In this document: piece by piece, positions 1-9,898 of the stretch
Numbering within the stretch: the first letter of the stretch is position 1
How the letters are laid out: every line of letters begins with the position of its first letter
Source: JBBSBL01 sp963735885
GTDB lineage: Bacteria; Actinomycetota; Thermoleophilia; Solirubrobacterales; Solirubrobacteraceae
Assembly (NCBI GenBank): GCA_963735885.1
Contig: CAVTMP010000007.1
Location: 1-64,000, forward strand
Direction: 5' to 3'
Length of the DNA stretch: 64,000 bases
Notes under the pieces: model-generated
The model's database searches: none
Told to the model about the DNA's origin: nothing
Seen by the model: only the letters and a program-made list of their open reading frames with translations
Program-made: the position numbers and the translations under genes

Positions 1-403
1 CGTCCCCGGCGACCGGCTTCGCGATCGCAAACCCGGCCGTGGAGGCCGCGCGAAGGAGCCCGACGATTTCCCGCTGGTCGAGGATGAAGTCGGACGTGCC
101 GAACCGAAGGACGTCGTCGGAGCTGCGGATCGTCGTGAAGGAGGACAGGACGACGACGCGGGTCTTCGGGGAGACGCGGGCGAGGCGTCGCTTGAACTCG
201 ACCCCGGAGTAGTCGGGAAGGAACAGTTCGACGAGGGCGGTGTCGAAGGGCGCGTTCGCGGCGATCTTCAGGGCCTCCGTGCCGGATTCCGAGAGCGCGA
301 CGTGGAACCCCTCCTCGGTGAGGAGGTTCGCCAGCATGTCCCGCACCGCCGGGTCGTTGCTGACGACCAGGACCGGGGATCGCGCTTCCCGCGAGGATTC
401 CAT
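1..403 (-). CDS. degenerate response-regulator receiver domain (partial, runs off window)
   Basis: The leftward reading gives MESSREARSPVLVVSNDP at the start and the alternating strand/helix pattern of a CheY-like receiver. The acidic pair that binds Mg2+ is replaced by Ser15-Asn16 (only Asp17 remains). The phospho-acceptor position, in the segment LVELFLPDYSG, is Glu59 instead of Asp. The conserved Lys near the end is Asp (ILDQREIV). A receiver built like this should not be phosphorylated normally, and the Glu could mimic the phosphorylated state. It starts one base after the gpmI stop, so the two are probably cotranscribed. The C-terminus lies outside the window, so an output domain cannot be excluded. 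Confidence 0.7.
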   Translation of the reverse strand, partial: MESSREARSPVLVVSNDPAVRDMLANLLTEEGFHVALSESGTEALKIAANAPFDTALVELFLPDYSGVEFKRRLARVSPKTRVVVLSSFTTIRSSDDVLRFGTSDFILDQREIVGLLRAASTAGFAIAKPVAGD

Positions 404-404
404 G

Positions 405-1944
405 TCAGGCCTCCCGGACATCCGCGCCGGTCATTTCCGCCGGAACGGGCAGCGCCAGAAGGTTGAGGATCGTCGGGGCGAGGTCCTCGAGCGCGCGGTC
501 CGCCCGCAGACGCGCGCCGACGGCCCGCGGGTCGGCGAGGACGAGGGGCACGAGGTTCGTCGTGTGCGCGGTGAAGGGACCGCCGGTCTTCGGGTCGATC
601 ATCTGCTCGGCGTTGCCGTGGTCGGCGGTCACGAGCGCCGCCCCTCCGACCTCCCACACCTTCTCCACGACCCGCTGCAGGTTCCGGTCCACCGCTTCGA
701 TCGCCTGGATCGCCGCCGGGAGAACGCCCGTGTGCCCCACCATGTCCCCGTTGGCGAAGTTGAGGACCATCAGGGCGTGCTTCCCCGAGGCGATCTCGGC
801 CACGGCGCGCTCCCCCACCTCGTACGCGCTCATCTCGGGCTTGAGGTCGTAGGTGGGCACGGACGGCGACGGGATCAGGATCCGCGACTCCCCGGGGTAG
901 ACCGTCTCCTCCCCGCCGTTGAAGAAGTACGTGACGTGGGCGTACTTTTCCGTCTCGGCGATCCGGAGGTTGGTAAGTCCCGCGTCGGCCAGCATCCGGG
1001 CGAGGATGTTGTCGAGACGCTGCGGAGGGAAGGCCGCGGGAAGCCCGAACGTCTCGTCGTAGGTGGTCATGCAGGCGTAGGCGAGGGAAAGCCGCTCGGG
1101 GCGGGGGAAGCGGTCGAACGTCTCCTGCGTCAGCGCCCGGGTGATCTCGCGCGCGCGGTCGGCCCGGAAGTTGAAGAAGATCACCGAGTCGCCGGGGGCG
1201 ATCCGACCGACCGGCCGACCGGCCCGCGACGATCACGACGGGCTCGATGAACTCGTCGGTCTTCCCCGCCGCGTACGACGCGGCGACGGCGGCCACGGGG
1301 TCGCCGAAGGTCTTCCCCTCCCCGCGGACCATCGCCTTGTACGCGCGCTCGACGCGGTCCCACCGGTTGTCGCGGTCCATCGTGTAGTACCGTCCGACGA
1401 CGGTGGCCACCTCCCCGGCGCCGATCTCGGCCGCCTTCGCCAGCAAGGCGCGGAGGTGGTCGATCCCGCTTTGCGGCGGGGTGTCCCGCCCGTCGAACAC
1501 GGGGTGGAGGCACACCTTCGGGACGCCGCGCTCCTTCGCCATCCGCAGCAGCGCGTAGAGGTGGGTGTGAAGGGAGTGCACGCCGCCGTCGGAGAGCAGA
1601 CCCACGAGGTGCATCGCCTTCCCGTTTTCCCTCGCCGCGTCCATGGCGGCGCAAAGGACGGGATTGCGGAAGAAGTCGCCGGTCCGGACGGACTTCGAGA
1701 TGCGGACGAGGTCCTGGTACACGACCCGTCCCGCCCCGAGGTTCAGGTGCCCGACCTCGGAATTCCCCATCTGGCCGGCCGGAAGCCCCACGCGCTCCTC
1801 CGAGGCGTGGATCAGGGTTCGCGGGAACCCCGCCCAGAGCCGGTCGAAGAACGGCGTGTCGGCGAGGGCCACCGCGTTCCCTTCCTTCTCTTCGCGATGA
1901 CCCCAGCCGTCCAGGATGATCAGCGCGATGAACGGGCGTTTCAT
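405..1944 (-). CDS. gpmI: 2,3-bisphosphoglycerate-independent phosphoglycerate mutase (frameshifted)
   Basis: Interconverts 3- and 2-phosphoglycerate in glycolysis using two metal ions and a phosphoserine intermediate. The start MKRPFIALIILDGWG carries the first metal-binding Asp12, and GNSEVGH places the catalytic Ser at residue 62. VFDGRDTPP and VGRYYTMDRDNRWDR are also present. The second half resumes in another frame at MIFFNFRADRAREITRAL and ends with the metal motif VTADHGNAEQM and a normal C-terminus. The switch lies near 1195-1215 in a CCGACCGACCGG repeat, where one indel would restore a protein of about 510 residues, the usual length. It sits directly downstream of enolase (one base apart), a glycolytic pair. 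A sequencing error is more likely than a pseudogene. Confidence 0.93.
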
Positions 1945-1945
1945 C

Positions 1946-3229
1946 TCAGAGATTATAGAACACTCCCCGCCCGTCGAACCGGGCCGCCGGACCGAGTTCC
2001 TCCTCGATCCGGAGCAATTGGTTGTACTTCGCGATCCGGTCGGTCCGCGAGGCGGAGCCGGTCTTGATCTGTCCGGTGGAGAGCCCCACGACGAGGTCGG
2101 CGATCGTGCTGTCCTCGGTCTCGCCGGATCGATGGGACACGACGGCGGTCCACCCCGCGCGCTTCGCCATCTCGATCGCCTCGATCGTCTCCGTCACGGT
2201 GCCGATCTGGTTCAGCTTGATGAGGACGGAGTTGGCCACCCCCTTCGCGATCCCCTTCCGCAGGATCGAGGGATTGGTGACGAAGATGTCGTCCCCCACG
2301 ATCTGGATCTTCTTTCCCATCGCATCCGTGAACATCTTCCAGCCTTCCCAGTCGTCCTCGGAGAAGCCGTCCTCGATCGAGACGATCGGGTACTGGCGGC
2401 ACAGGTCCTCGTAGAACCTGACGAGCTGCGCGGAGTCCCGCTTCGACTTGTCGGACTTGCGGAATACGTATTTCCCCTTTTCGCGGAACTCGGAGGCGGC
2501 GGAGTCGAGGGCGACGCAGACGTCCCTCCCCGGCTTGTACCCGGCCTTCGCGATCGCCTCCAGGATCACCTCGATCGCCTCGGCGTTGGACCGCAGCTGG
2601 GGGGCGAACCCGCCCTCGTCGCCGACGTTCGTGTTCAGCCCCTTCCCCTTCAGCACCTTCTTCAGGTTGTGGAACGTCTCGACCCCCATCCGGAGCGCCT
2701 CGGAGAAGCTCTTCGCCCCCACCGGCATCACCATGAACTCCTGGATGTCCATGTTGTTGTCGGCGTGGGAGCCGCCGTTCAGGATGTTCATCATCGGGAC
2801 GGGGAGGGTGCACGCGCCGACTCCGCCGAGGTACCGGTACAACGGGAGGCCGCACGCCTCCGCCGCCGCCCGGGCCACCGCGATCGAGGCGCCGAGGATC
2901 GCGTTCGCCCCCAGCTTCCCCTTGTTCTCGGTGCCGTCGAGGTCGATCAGCATCCGGTCGATCAGGACCTGCTCGGTCGCGTCGTACCCGAGAAGCTTGG
3001 GCGCGATCACCCGGTTCACGTTGCGGACCGCCTTCGTCACGCCCTTCCCCATGAACCGCTTCGGGTCGCCGTCGCGCAGCTCCACGGCCTCGCGGGTCCC
3101 GGTCGACGCCCCGGAGGGGACGATCGCGCGCCCTTCCGCGCCGGACTCGAGCAGCACCTCGACCTCGACGGTCGGGTTCCCCCGGGAGTCCAGGACCTCC
3201 CTTCCGTGCACATCGACGATCATCGTCAT
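1946..3229 (-). CDS. eno: enolase
   Basis: Catalyses 2-phosphoglycerate to phosphoenolpyruvate in the cytoplasm. It is an intact protein of 427 residues, the normal length. Visible landmarks are REVLDSRGNPTVEVEV near the N-terminus, the loop SGASTGTREAVELRD, GDEGGFAP around residue 205, the metal site SIEDGFSEDD, the lysine in LIKLNQIGT, the signature SHRSGETED and the substrate-binding Lys in GQIKTGSASRTDR. The start is set by an AGGAGGAA ribosome site six bases upstream. The stop is one base from the gpmI start, giving an eno-gpmI operon. Confidence 0.98.
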   Translation of the reverse strand: MTMIVDVHGREVLDSRGNPTVEVEVLLESGAEGRAIVPSGASTGTREAVELRDGDPKRFMGKGVTKAVRNVNRVIAPKLLGYDATEQVLIDRMLIDLDGTENKGKLGANAILGASIAVARAAAEACGLPLYRYLGGVGACTLPVPMMNILNGGSHADNNMDIQEFMVMPVGAKSFSEALRMGVETFHNLKKVLKGKGLNTNVGDEGGFAPQLRSNAEAIEVILEAIAKAGYKPGRDVCVALDSAASEFREKGKYVFRKSDKSKRDSAQLVRFYEDLCRQYPIVSIEDGFSEDDWEGWKMFTDAMGKKIQIVGDDIFVTNPSILRKGIAKGVANSVLIKLNQIGTVTETIEAIEMAKRAGWTAVVSHRSGETEDSTIADLVVGLSTGQIKTGSASRTDRIAKYNQLLRIEEELGPAARFDGRGVFYNL

Positions 3230-3266
3230 GCCGCGTTCCTCCTCCGTGCGATGTAGGTGGTCCGAA

Positions 3267-3731
3267 TTACGGATGAACGAATTCCTTGCCGCCTTCGCGG
3301 ACCGAAAGCACGGGACACGGCGCCATGCGGACGACCTTCTCGGCGGTGCTGCCGAAGATCACGCGCTCCACCCCGGTGCGGCCGTGCGTCCCGATGACGA
3401 TCAGCCCGGCCCCGCACTCCCGGGCTTCGCGGACGATCTCCCGGTAGGGAACGCCGGAGGCCATCCGGGTCTCCACCCCCGAGAGCCCCTCGAAGTGGGC
3501 CTTGAGGAACGCCTCCATCCCCTCGCGGGCGTACTGTTCCATCCGCCCCCGGAGCAGCTCGAGCGGGACCTCGCCCCGGAACATCGGGTCGAGCGCCGCG
3601 GGTTCGTCGAGGACGTGGAGGACGATCAGGCGGGATCCGAAGCACTCGGCCAGCCGGCGCGCCGCGCGGGCCGCCTCGGCGGAACATCCGGAAAAATCGG
3701 AAGGCAACAGGATCGTCGTGAACATGGCCAC
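3267..3731 (-). CDS. universal stress protein, UspA family (ATP-binding type)
   Basis: A single-domain protein of 154 residues. The N-terminus MAMFTTILLPSDFSG has the Asp of the adenine-binding strand. The C-terminal half has GTHGRTG followed nine residues later by GS, which is the G-2X-G-9X-G(S/T) motif of ATP-binding Usp proteins, and it ends with the usual CPVLSVR strand. It lies 37 bases upstream of eno on the same strand, so it may lead that operon. Its cellular partner is not visible from the sequence. Confidence 0.93.
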   Translation of the reverse strand: MAMFTTILLPSDFSGCSAEAARAARRLAECFGSRLIVLHVLDEPAALDPMFRGEVPLELLRGRMEQYAREGMEAFLKAHFEGLSGVETRMASGVPYREIVREARECGAGLIVIGTHGRTGVERVIFGSTAEKVVRMAPCPVLSVREGGKEFVHP

Positions 3732-3745
3732 CCCCGGAATGGAAA

Positions 3746-3777
3746 CGCCCCGGCCGGATACCGGTTCGGCCGGGGCG
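3746..3777 (-). terminator. GC-rich hairpin after the HU gene
   Basis: An 11-bp perfect inverted repeat (CGCCCCGGCCG ... CGGCCGGGGCG) lies between the HU stop and the Usp start. On the minus strand it is followed by TTTCC, a weak U-tract. It probably ends the HU transcript. Confidence 0.5.
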
Positions 3778-3823
3778 CGAAATCTATCGGAGAGGCAACT
3801 GCCGGATCGGACGCAGGCGCGCC

Positions 3824-4108
3824 TTACTTCTTCTTCCCGCCGACCGCTTCCTTGAGTCCCTTGCCCGCGGTGAACTTGGGAACCTTGGCCGCCTTGATCT
3901 TGATCGCCTCGCCCGTCTGGGGGTTGCGCCCCGTGCGGGCTTTCCGGTTGCTGACGCTGAACGTCCCGAAGCCGGTCAGCGTGAGCTTGTCGCCCTTCTT
4001 CAAACTCTTGGTGACCGCGCCGAGAAACGCCGCGACCGCGTCTTCCGCCTGCCCTTTTCCGATCCCCGCCTCTGCGCGAACGGCCTCGACCAGTTCCGCC
4101 TTCGTCAT
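3824..4108 (-). CDS. HU-family DNA-binding protein
   Basis: A nucleoid protein of 94 residues that bends DNA as a dimer. MTKAELVEAVRAEAG starts the helical dimerisation domain, GFGTFSV and the beta-arm signature GRNPQTGE with following basic residues are present, and the tail ends in GKKK. The start is fixed by an AGGAGG site eight bases before the ATG. A longer upstream reading starting near 4207 would run through the promoter and is rejected. It is transcribed away from the TonB-like gene. Confidence 0.96.
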   Translation of the reverse strand: MTKAELVEAVRAEAGIGKGQAEDAVAAFLGAVTKSLKKGDKLTLTGFGTFSVSNRKARTGRNPQTGEAIKIKAAKVPKFTAGKGLKEAVGGKKK

Positions 4109-4178
4109 CTGCCGAACCTCCTGAAGTTTTTTATAACGTCCCCGGAAACCGGGAAAAACGCCGATGGAAGTTGTTTTC

Positions 4179-4207
4179 ATTAATCCCGAAAGACGCCGGC
4201 GTGTCAA
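4179..4207 (-). promoter_or_regulatory. sigma-70-type promoter of the HU gene
   Basis: On the minus strand a perfect TTGACA (4207-4202) is followed after 17 bases by ATTAAT (4184-4179). This predicts a transcript with a leader of about 65 bases before the HU ATG. Confidence 0.65.
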
Positions 4208-4250
4208 GGGCTAAACCGTCCGGGCGAAATCGCCTCGTCGCCCGGAAACA

Positions 4251-4278
4251 TTGGAATGAGGACCCGAGTTGCTATAAT
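4251..4278 (+). promoter_or_regulatory. sigma-70-type promoter of the TonB-like gene
   Basis: TTGGAA (4251-4256), 16 bases, then a perfect TATAAT (4273-4278). The expected transcription start is around 4285, only one or two bases before the ATG at 4287, and no ribosome-binding site is present. Confidence 0.65.
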
Positions 4279-4286
4279 TGAGCGTT

Positions 4287-5244
4287 ATGCCATCTCGCCG
4301 CCGGTTCCTCACGTGCATGGGCCTCTCCGTGCTCCTGCACCTTCTCGTCCTCTGGCTGGCGTACCGGTTCCCCTCCACGGTCCGCCCCCCGGAAGAGGTC
4401 ATGGAGATCGACCTCTCGGACATTCCCCGCGCCACGGACTTCCTTCCGGCGGAGCGCGGCATCCTCGAGGGGCGGCCGCCTCGCCCCGCGCCGACCCCGA
4501 ACGCGGGGAGGAAGGCTTCGGCCCCCCCGGTGCTGCAAGGGCGCGTCCCGGACCTCCCCGTGAAGCCGGACCTGCCGCCCGAGGAGTCGTTCCCGATCAA
4601 CGCGCGGAAAGCGGGCCCGGCCGCGAGGCGAAAGGCCGCAAGGGAAGGAAGCCGGCGGGCGCGAGGCCAAGGCGGAGCCGGCGCCTTCCCCCGTGACGCC
4701 GCAGAGCGCCCCCGGAAAAAGCGGCGCCCCGCGGAGCGCCCCGTCGAAGTCGCTGCGGGACCTCACGCCTTCCCTCGGCAAGATGGTGATGGCGCGCGAA
4801 GAGCCGTCGGGAGGCCGCGGGCAGGGAGCCGCGGCGGGGAACGCGGTGGGCACCGGAGGGAAAGCGACCGGGAAGGAGGGCGTCACCGAGGAGGGAGGCG
4901 GCGGGTTCCGCCTGACGCCGCTGAACGCGCCGGAGGTCCAGTACATCTCGTATTTCGCGTCGATCAAGCGGAAGATCGAGCTGGTGTGGCAATACCCGTA
5001 CGAAGCCGCGGCGGCCGGGATCCAGGGCGAGCTGACCCTCGATTTCGTGATCGCGCGCAGCGGAGCGGTGAATTCGATCGAGCTGGTCCGCAGCTCGGGG
5101 TCGAAGATCCTCGACGACGAGGCGATCCGCTCCATCCGGAAGGCGGCCCCGTTCGATCCGATCCCCGCCCAGTACAAGATCCCCAGCCTGCAGATCCGCG
5201 GCCGCTTCGTCTACGTCCACGGCGGGGCGCTTCGGCTGCGCTGA
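4287..5244 (+). CDS. TonB/TolA-like energy-transducer protein (frameshifted)
   Basis: Begins MPSRRRFLTCMGLSVLLHLLVLW, a short basic N-terminus and one membrane helix as in TonB and TolA. A Pro/Ala/Gly-rich periplasmic linker follows. The C-terminal part, in a different frame from about 4640 onward, ends with a TonB C-terminal domain: YFASIKRKIELVWQYP, then GIQGELTLDFVIARSGAV and DEAIRSIRKAAPF. The frame changes between about 4610 and 4660 in a GC-rich run, so one indel would restore a protein of roughly 318 residues. It would carry proton-motive energy from the inner membrane to an outer-membrane partner. No exbB/exbD is in view. The promoter is so close that the mRNA may be leaderless. Confidence 0.8.
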
Positions 5245-5252
5245 TCAGGACG

Positions 5253-5645
5253 CTACACCGGCTCCTCGCCGACGAAGCGGACGTACTCCTCGGCGGTGAG
5301 CAGGGCGTCGAGCTCTTCGCGGGCGGCCGGGCGGATCGACAGCAGCCACCCCTCGCCGTACGGATCCTCCGTCACCTTCCGCGGGGCGCTCTCCGTCTCC
5401 GGGTTCACGGCGACCACGATCCCGGAGAGGGGCGACAGGAGTTCGAACACGGTGGTGGTGGATTCGACCAGCCCGATCGGCTCCCCGGCGGAAACCTCCG
5501 TCCGCGGGGGAGGAAGCTCCACGGAGACGACGTCCCCGAGGAACGCTCCCGGCACGTGGGTCAGCCCGGAGCGCACGTCCCCGGGACCGCCGGGCATCGC
5601 CCAGGCGTGGGACCGCGAGTAGCGGCGGTCCGGCGGCGGGTGCAT
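5253..5645 (-). CDS. GcvH-like protein lacking the lipoyl lysine
   Basis: A protein of 130 residues with the glycine cleavage H fold: SHAWAMP at the start, GLTHVPGAFLGDVVSVELP, and LSPLSGIVVAVN followed by DPYGEGWLLSI. In true GcvH the lipoylated lysine lies in an ESVKA-type turn. Here the turn reads VESTTTVFELLSP, with Thr at the lysine position and no Lys nearby, so it cannot carry the lipoyl arm. It is encoded eight bases after folD, which links it to one-carbon metabolism. The role is unknown. A regulatory or scaffold paralogue is a guess. Confidence 0.82.
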   Translation of the reverse strand: MHPPPDRRYSRSHAWAMPGGPGDVRSGLTHVPGAFLGDVVSVELPPPRTEVSAGEPIGLVESTTTVFELLSPLSGIVVAVNPETESAPRKVTEDPYGEGWLLSIRPAAREELDALLTAEEYVRFVGEEPV

Positions 5646-5653
5646 CGCGGGGT

Positions 5654-6515
5654 CTACCCGCCGGCCGCGCGGCGGATCGCCGCTTCGCAGGTGTTCTGCA
5701 GGAGCATCGCGATCGTCATCGGGCCGACCCCGCCGGGAACGGGGGAGAGAAGCCCCGCCACCTCCTTCGCCTCGTCGAAGGCGACGTCGCCGCAAAGCTT
5801 CCCCGCCGCGTTCCGGTTCATCCCGACGTCGATCACGACGGCCCCCGGCTTGATCCAGGAGCCCCGGATCATCTCCGCCCGGCCCACCGCCGCCACCACC
5901 ACGTCGCCGGTGCGGACGACGGAGGGAAGGTCGACGGTGCGGGAGTGGCAGATCGTCACGGTCGCGTGGCGCGAGAGCAGCAGGATCGCCACCGGCTTTC
6001 CGACGATGTTGCTGCGCCCCACGACGACGGCGTGCTTCCCTTTCAACTCCACCTTTTCGTAGTCGAGCATGGTGAGGATGCCGTACGGCGTGCACGGGAG
6101 GAACGAGGTGCCGCCCGTGAAGAGGCGCCCGGCGTTCATCGGGATGGAAGCCGTCGACGTCCTTGGCCGGATCGATCGCCTCGATCACCTTCGATTCGTC
6201 GATCTGTTTCGGAAGGGGGAGCTGGACGAGGATCCCGTGGACGGTGTCGTCGGCGTTGAGCCGCGCCACGAGGTCGAGCAGTTCGGACTCCTTCGTTGAC
6301 GCGGGGAGGTCGATCTGGCGGGAGAGGAACCCCGCCTCGGAGGCCGCCTTCCCCTTGTTGCGGACATACACCTGCGACGCGGGGTTTTCCCCCACGAGGA
6401 CGACGGTGAGGCCGGGGCGGACACCCGTGCGGGCGGTGAACTCCGCCACCCGCTCCTTGACGCCGGCCCGGACGGACGCGGCGATGGCCTTCCCGTCGAT
6501 CAACTTGGCGGTCAT
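5654..6515 (-). CDS. folD: methylenetetrahydrofolate dehydrogenase/cyclohydrolase FolD (frameshifted)
   Basis: A bifunctional enzyme that interconverts methylene-, methenyl- and formyl-tetrahydrofolate. The N-terminal part shows VLVGENPASQVYVRNK, with Lys in the catalytic region, and QLPLPKQID. The C-terminal part shows the Rossmann segment VVGRSNIVGKPVA, SRTVDL, and GGVGPMTIAMLLQNT. The frame breaks between DVDGFHP and MNAGRL at about 6139-6147, where one extra base in CATCCCGATG would explain it. The restored length is about 287 residues, normal for FolD. Confidence 0.93.
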
Positions 6516-6755
6516 CGTAGCGCCCCCCGGTCGCGTGGAGTCTCCTATTATCTACACCAACCCCGCGGGGAGGGGCAAGACCGGAGGATCAAACGACACA
6601 AGCCACAGAGTGATTCCTTGCAGCCGCATGGCTACGGCATGGCAGAGTCCCTTTAAGGTGCAGGCGCTTTCGAGGGACATTCCTGGAGGTTGTCGCGTAC
6701 TGTCGGTTGGAGGAGTGTCCCTCTGCGCCACAACCGCACAACGCTCACGCAGTGT
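6516..6755. other. intergenic stretch without recognised gene
   Basis: About 240 bases between the folD start and the fmdB stop. It must hold the folD promoter. I see no convincing ORF, tRNA or hairpin. Confidence 0.5.
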
Positions 6756-7088
6756 CTAGTCCAGCTTGGGGCAGCCGGCGCAGGCGGGGGGCGCTCCGGC
6801 CCCGGACGCCGCCGGGCAGGACGCCTCCGCGGCCTCCTTCGCCTTCGGCTCCCCTTTCCCGTTTCCCTTCCCGTTTCCCTTCCCCTTGCCGTTCCCGTTG
6901 TCGTGGCTCTTGGTCCCGTAGTCGGTGGCGTACCACCCGGTCCCCTTCAGGACGAAGGCGGAGGAGGAGATCATCTGGTCGACCTTTCCGCCGCAGGAGG
7001 GGCACTTCTTCATCGGTTTGTCGTGCATCCCCTCGATCCGCTCGACGACCGCCTCGCACTTCCGGCACTTGTACTCGTGGATGGGCAT
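6756..7088 (-). CDS. FmdB-family zinc-ribbon protein
   Basis: A small protein of 110 residues. The N-terminus MPIHEYKCRKCEAV has Cys8 and Cys11, and KKCPSCGGKVDQ supplies Cys29 and Cys32, forming the zinc ribbon of the FmdB/CxxC_CxxC_SSSS family. SSSAFVLKGTGWYATDYG is the conserved segment after it. A low-complexity Gly/Lys/Asn tract follows (repeated NGKGKG units), and the tail has three more Cys. An AGGAGGA site precedes the ATG. The biochemical function of the family is not settled. Confidence 0.9.
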   Translation of the reverse strand: MPIHEYKCRKCEAVVERIEGMHDKPMKKCPSCGGKVDQMISSSAFVLKGTGWYATDYGTKSHDNGNGKGKGNGKGNGKGEPKAKEAAEASCPAASGAGAPPACAGCPKLD

Positions 7089-7117
7089 GATCCGGTTCCT
7101 CCTCGCCTTGCGAAACG

Positions 7118-7154
7118 AAAAAAAGCTCCCCGGGCCGCTAGCGGCCCGGGGAGC
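7118..7154 (-). terminator. rho-independent terminator after groEL
   Basis: A perfect 14-bp stem (GCTCCCCGGGCCGC and its complement, 7125-7138 with 7141-7154) lies just after the groEL stop. On the minus strand it is followed by seven T residues (7124-7118), the classic intrinsic terminator form. Confidence 0.85.
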
Positions 7155-7174
7155 GCTCCCGCTATCCTTCTATT

Positions 7175-8797
<1,623 letters not shown>

Positions 8798-8844
8798 CGT
8801 ATCCTTCCTCCTTGGTTTGTTCGCTCGTATGGGTGGGATGCGGC

Positions 8845-9136
8845 CTACTTGGTCAGGATCGCCAGGATGTCGTCTTCGCGCAGGATCAGGTGCTCCACGC
8901 CGTCGACCTTGATGTCCGTGCCGGAATATTTCCCGAACAGGATGCGGTCGCCCGCCTTCACCTCGGGGGCCACCCGGGTGCCGTTGTCCGTCACCTTGCC
9001 GGGGCCCACGGCGACGACCAGGCCCTCCTGCGGCTTCTCCTTGGCCGAATCGGGGATGATGATCCCGCCCTTCGTCTTGGCTCTCCTCTTCCACCCGCTT
9101 GATCAGAATTCTGTCCTGCAACGGCTTGACCTTCAT
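8845..9136 (-). CDS. groES: co-chaperonin GroES (frameshifted)
   Basis: Begins MKVKPLQDRILIKRVEEES, the classic GroES N-terminus. One extra C at about 9081 shifts the frame. After it the true sequence resumes as KTKGGIIIPDSAKEKPQEG, then VAVGPGKVTDNGTRV, KAGDRILFGKYSGTDIKVDG and the ending LREDDILAILTK. The restored length is about 96 residues, as in the family. A GGAGGA site precedes the ATG. An essential gene with a single-base break points to a sequencing error. Confidence 0.93.
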
Positions 9137-9184
9137 GCTGTTTCCTCCTTCACCTTTGAAAGTGGTCTTGATGGCCTGACGGCG

Positions 9185-9211
9185 GTTAGCACTCGTTTGC
9201 GTTGAGTGCTA
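9185..9211. promoter_or_regulatory. CIRCE element (HrcA operator)
   Basis: TTAGCACTC, nine bases, GAGTGCTAA: an exact match to the CIRCE inverted repeat. It sits about 50 bases upstream of the groES ATG and overlaps the predicted transcription start, so HrcA would block initiation of groES-groEL. Confidence 0.97.
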
Positions 9212-9216
9212 ACAGC

Positions 9217-9247
9217 GATCATACAGAAGACGCCGGAAGGGATGTCA
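9217..9247 (-). promoter_or_regulatory. groES-groEL promoter
   Basis: On the minus strand TTGACA (9247-9242) and TATGAT (9222-9217) are separated by 19 bases, slightly long. The start would fall inside the CIRCE element, the usual arrangement for HrcA control. Confidence 0.55.
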
Positions 9248-9333
9248 AGGGGATACGGAAGAAAAAGAGGTTCGTCGGATAAACGCAATACTTTCAATGC
9301 ATTGGAACAGGAGCGGAAGGCGGGATGACCGTT

Positions 9334-9606
9334 TTACAGCTTCCGGCGGGTGATCTCCTCCTCGAAATATTTCCGGTAGAGGATCTCCCACTCCCGCCCG
9401 CCCTCCGGCACCTTGCGGGAAAGCCGCGAGATCCGGTCCCGGGCGAAGGCGTCCACCGCCTCCTCGGCCTCGGCGTACGAATCAAGGACCGCCTTGGCCT
9501 CCCGGTGCGCCGCCGGTTCGTCCGGGAAATCGGCGAGCCCCTCCTTCTGGAGGGCGTTGCGCAGCCGGTGGGAGAGATGGGAGATGCGGGGATCGGTCAG
9601 GCGCAC
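9334..9606 (-). CDS. DUF507 family protein
   Basis: A protein of 90 residues starting with GTG, with a GAGGAGA site five bases before it. It reads RLTDPRISHLSHRLRNALQ at the start and ends YRKYFEEEITRRKL. This matches the DUF507 pattern: N-terminal RLTDxxISHL, a helical middle, and an ending rich in charged residues. No function is known. It is the second of two tandem DUF507 genes, a pairing often seen in deltaproteobacteria. Confidence 0.85.
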   Translation of the reverse strand: MRLTDPRISHLSHRLRNALQKEGLADFPDEPAAHREAKAVLDSYAEAEEAVDAFARDRISRLSRKVPEGGREWEILYRKYFEEEITRRKL

Positions 9607-9616
9607 GGCGTTCTCC

Positions 9617-9898
9617 TCACAGGACGATGTCCCGCTCTTTGGCGAGACGTTCCTTGATCTTCTGGAACAGGATGCGGCTGTTCGCCTGGGTGCCTTCGAT
9701 CTTCCCCAGGTGCTTCTGCAGCAGCGCCTCCGCATCCCGGTCGAGCTCCGCCTCCCGCTGGATGTCCTTGTGGATCTCCGCGGTCATCCGGGAGAGGAGC
9801 GCCTCATCGGACGCTTTCGGGCGGATCAGCCCCTTCGCCTTCCAGCGGGCCAGGATCGCGGCGCAGAGGCGCCGGACCAGATCATCGGTGAACCTCAA
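9617..9898 (-). CDS. DUF507 family protein, upstream copy
   Basis: A protein of 93 residues, likely from a TTG start (LRFTDDLVRRLCAAIL) preceded by AAAGGGGCGG. It has EIHKDIQREAELDRDAEALL and ends KIKERLAKERDIVL, like the other family branch. It is ten bases upstream of the second DUF507 gene. No in-frame stop separates it from the phosphorylase-like protein upstream, so either the two are fused or an indel has hidden the stop. I favour separate genes because the family is normally stand-alone. Confidence 0.75.
   Translation of the reverse strand: MRFTDDLVRRLCAAILARWKAKGLIRPKASDEALLSRMTAEIHKDIQREAELDRDAEALLQKHLGKIEGTQANSRILFQKIKERLAKERDIVL

Noticed and set aside
240..2067. Long plus-strand ORFs opposite gpmI and eno
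   Set aside because: They are antisense shadows caused by high GC. They show Arg/Gly/Val-rich nonsense and overlap clearly conserved enzymes.
3824..4207. Longer HU start with a 33-residue extension
   Set aside because: The extension crosses a perfect -35/-10 promoter, and the internal ATG has a strong ribosome site.
5253..5645. Functional glycine cleavage H protein
   Set aside because: The lysine required for lipoylation is absent.
6820..6905. Short tandem repeats as a CRISPR or VNTR
   Set aside because: They are the in-frame Gly/Lys/Asn low-complexity tail of the FmdB protein, with no spacers.
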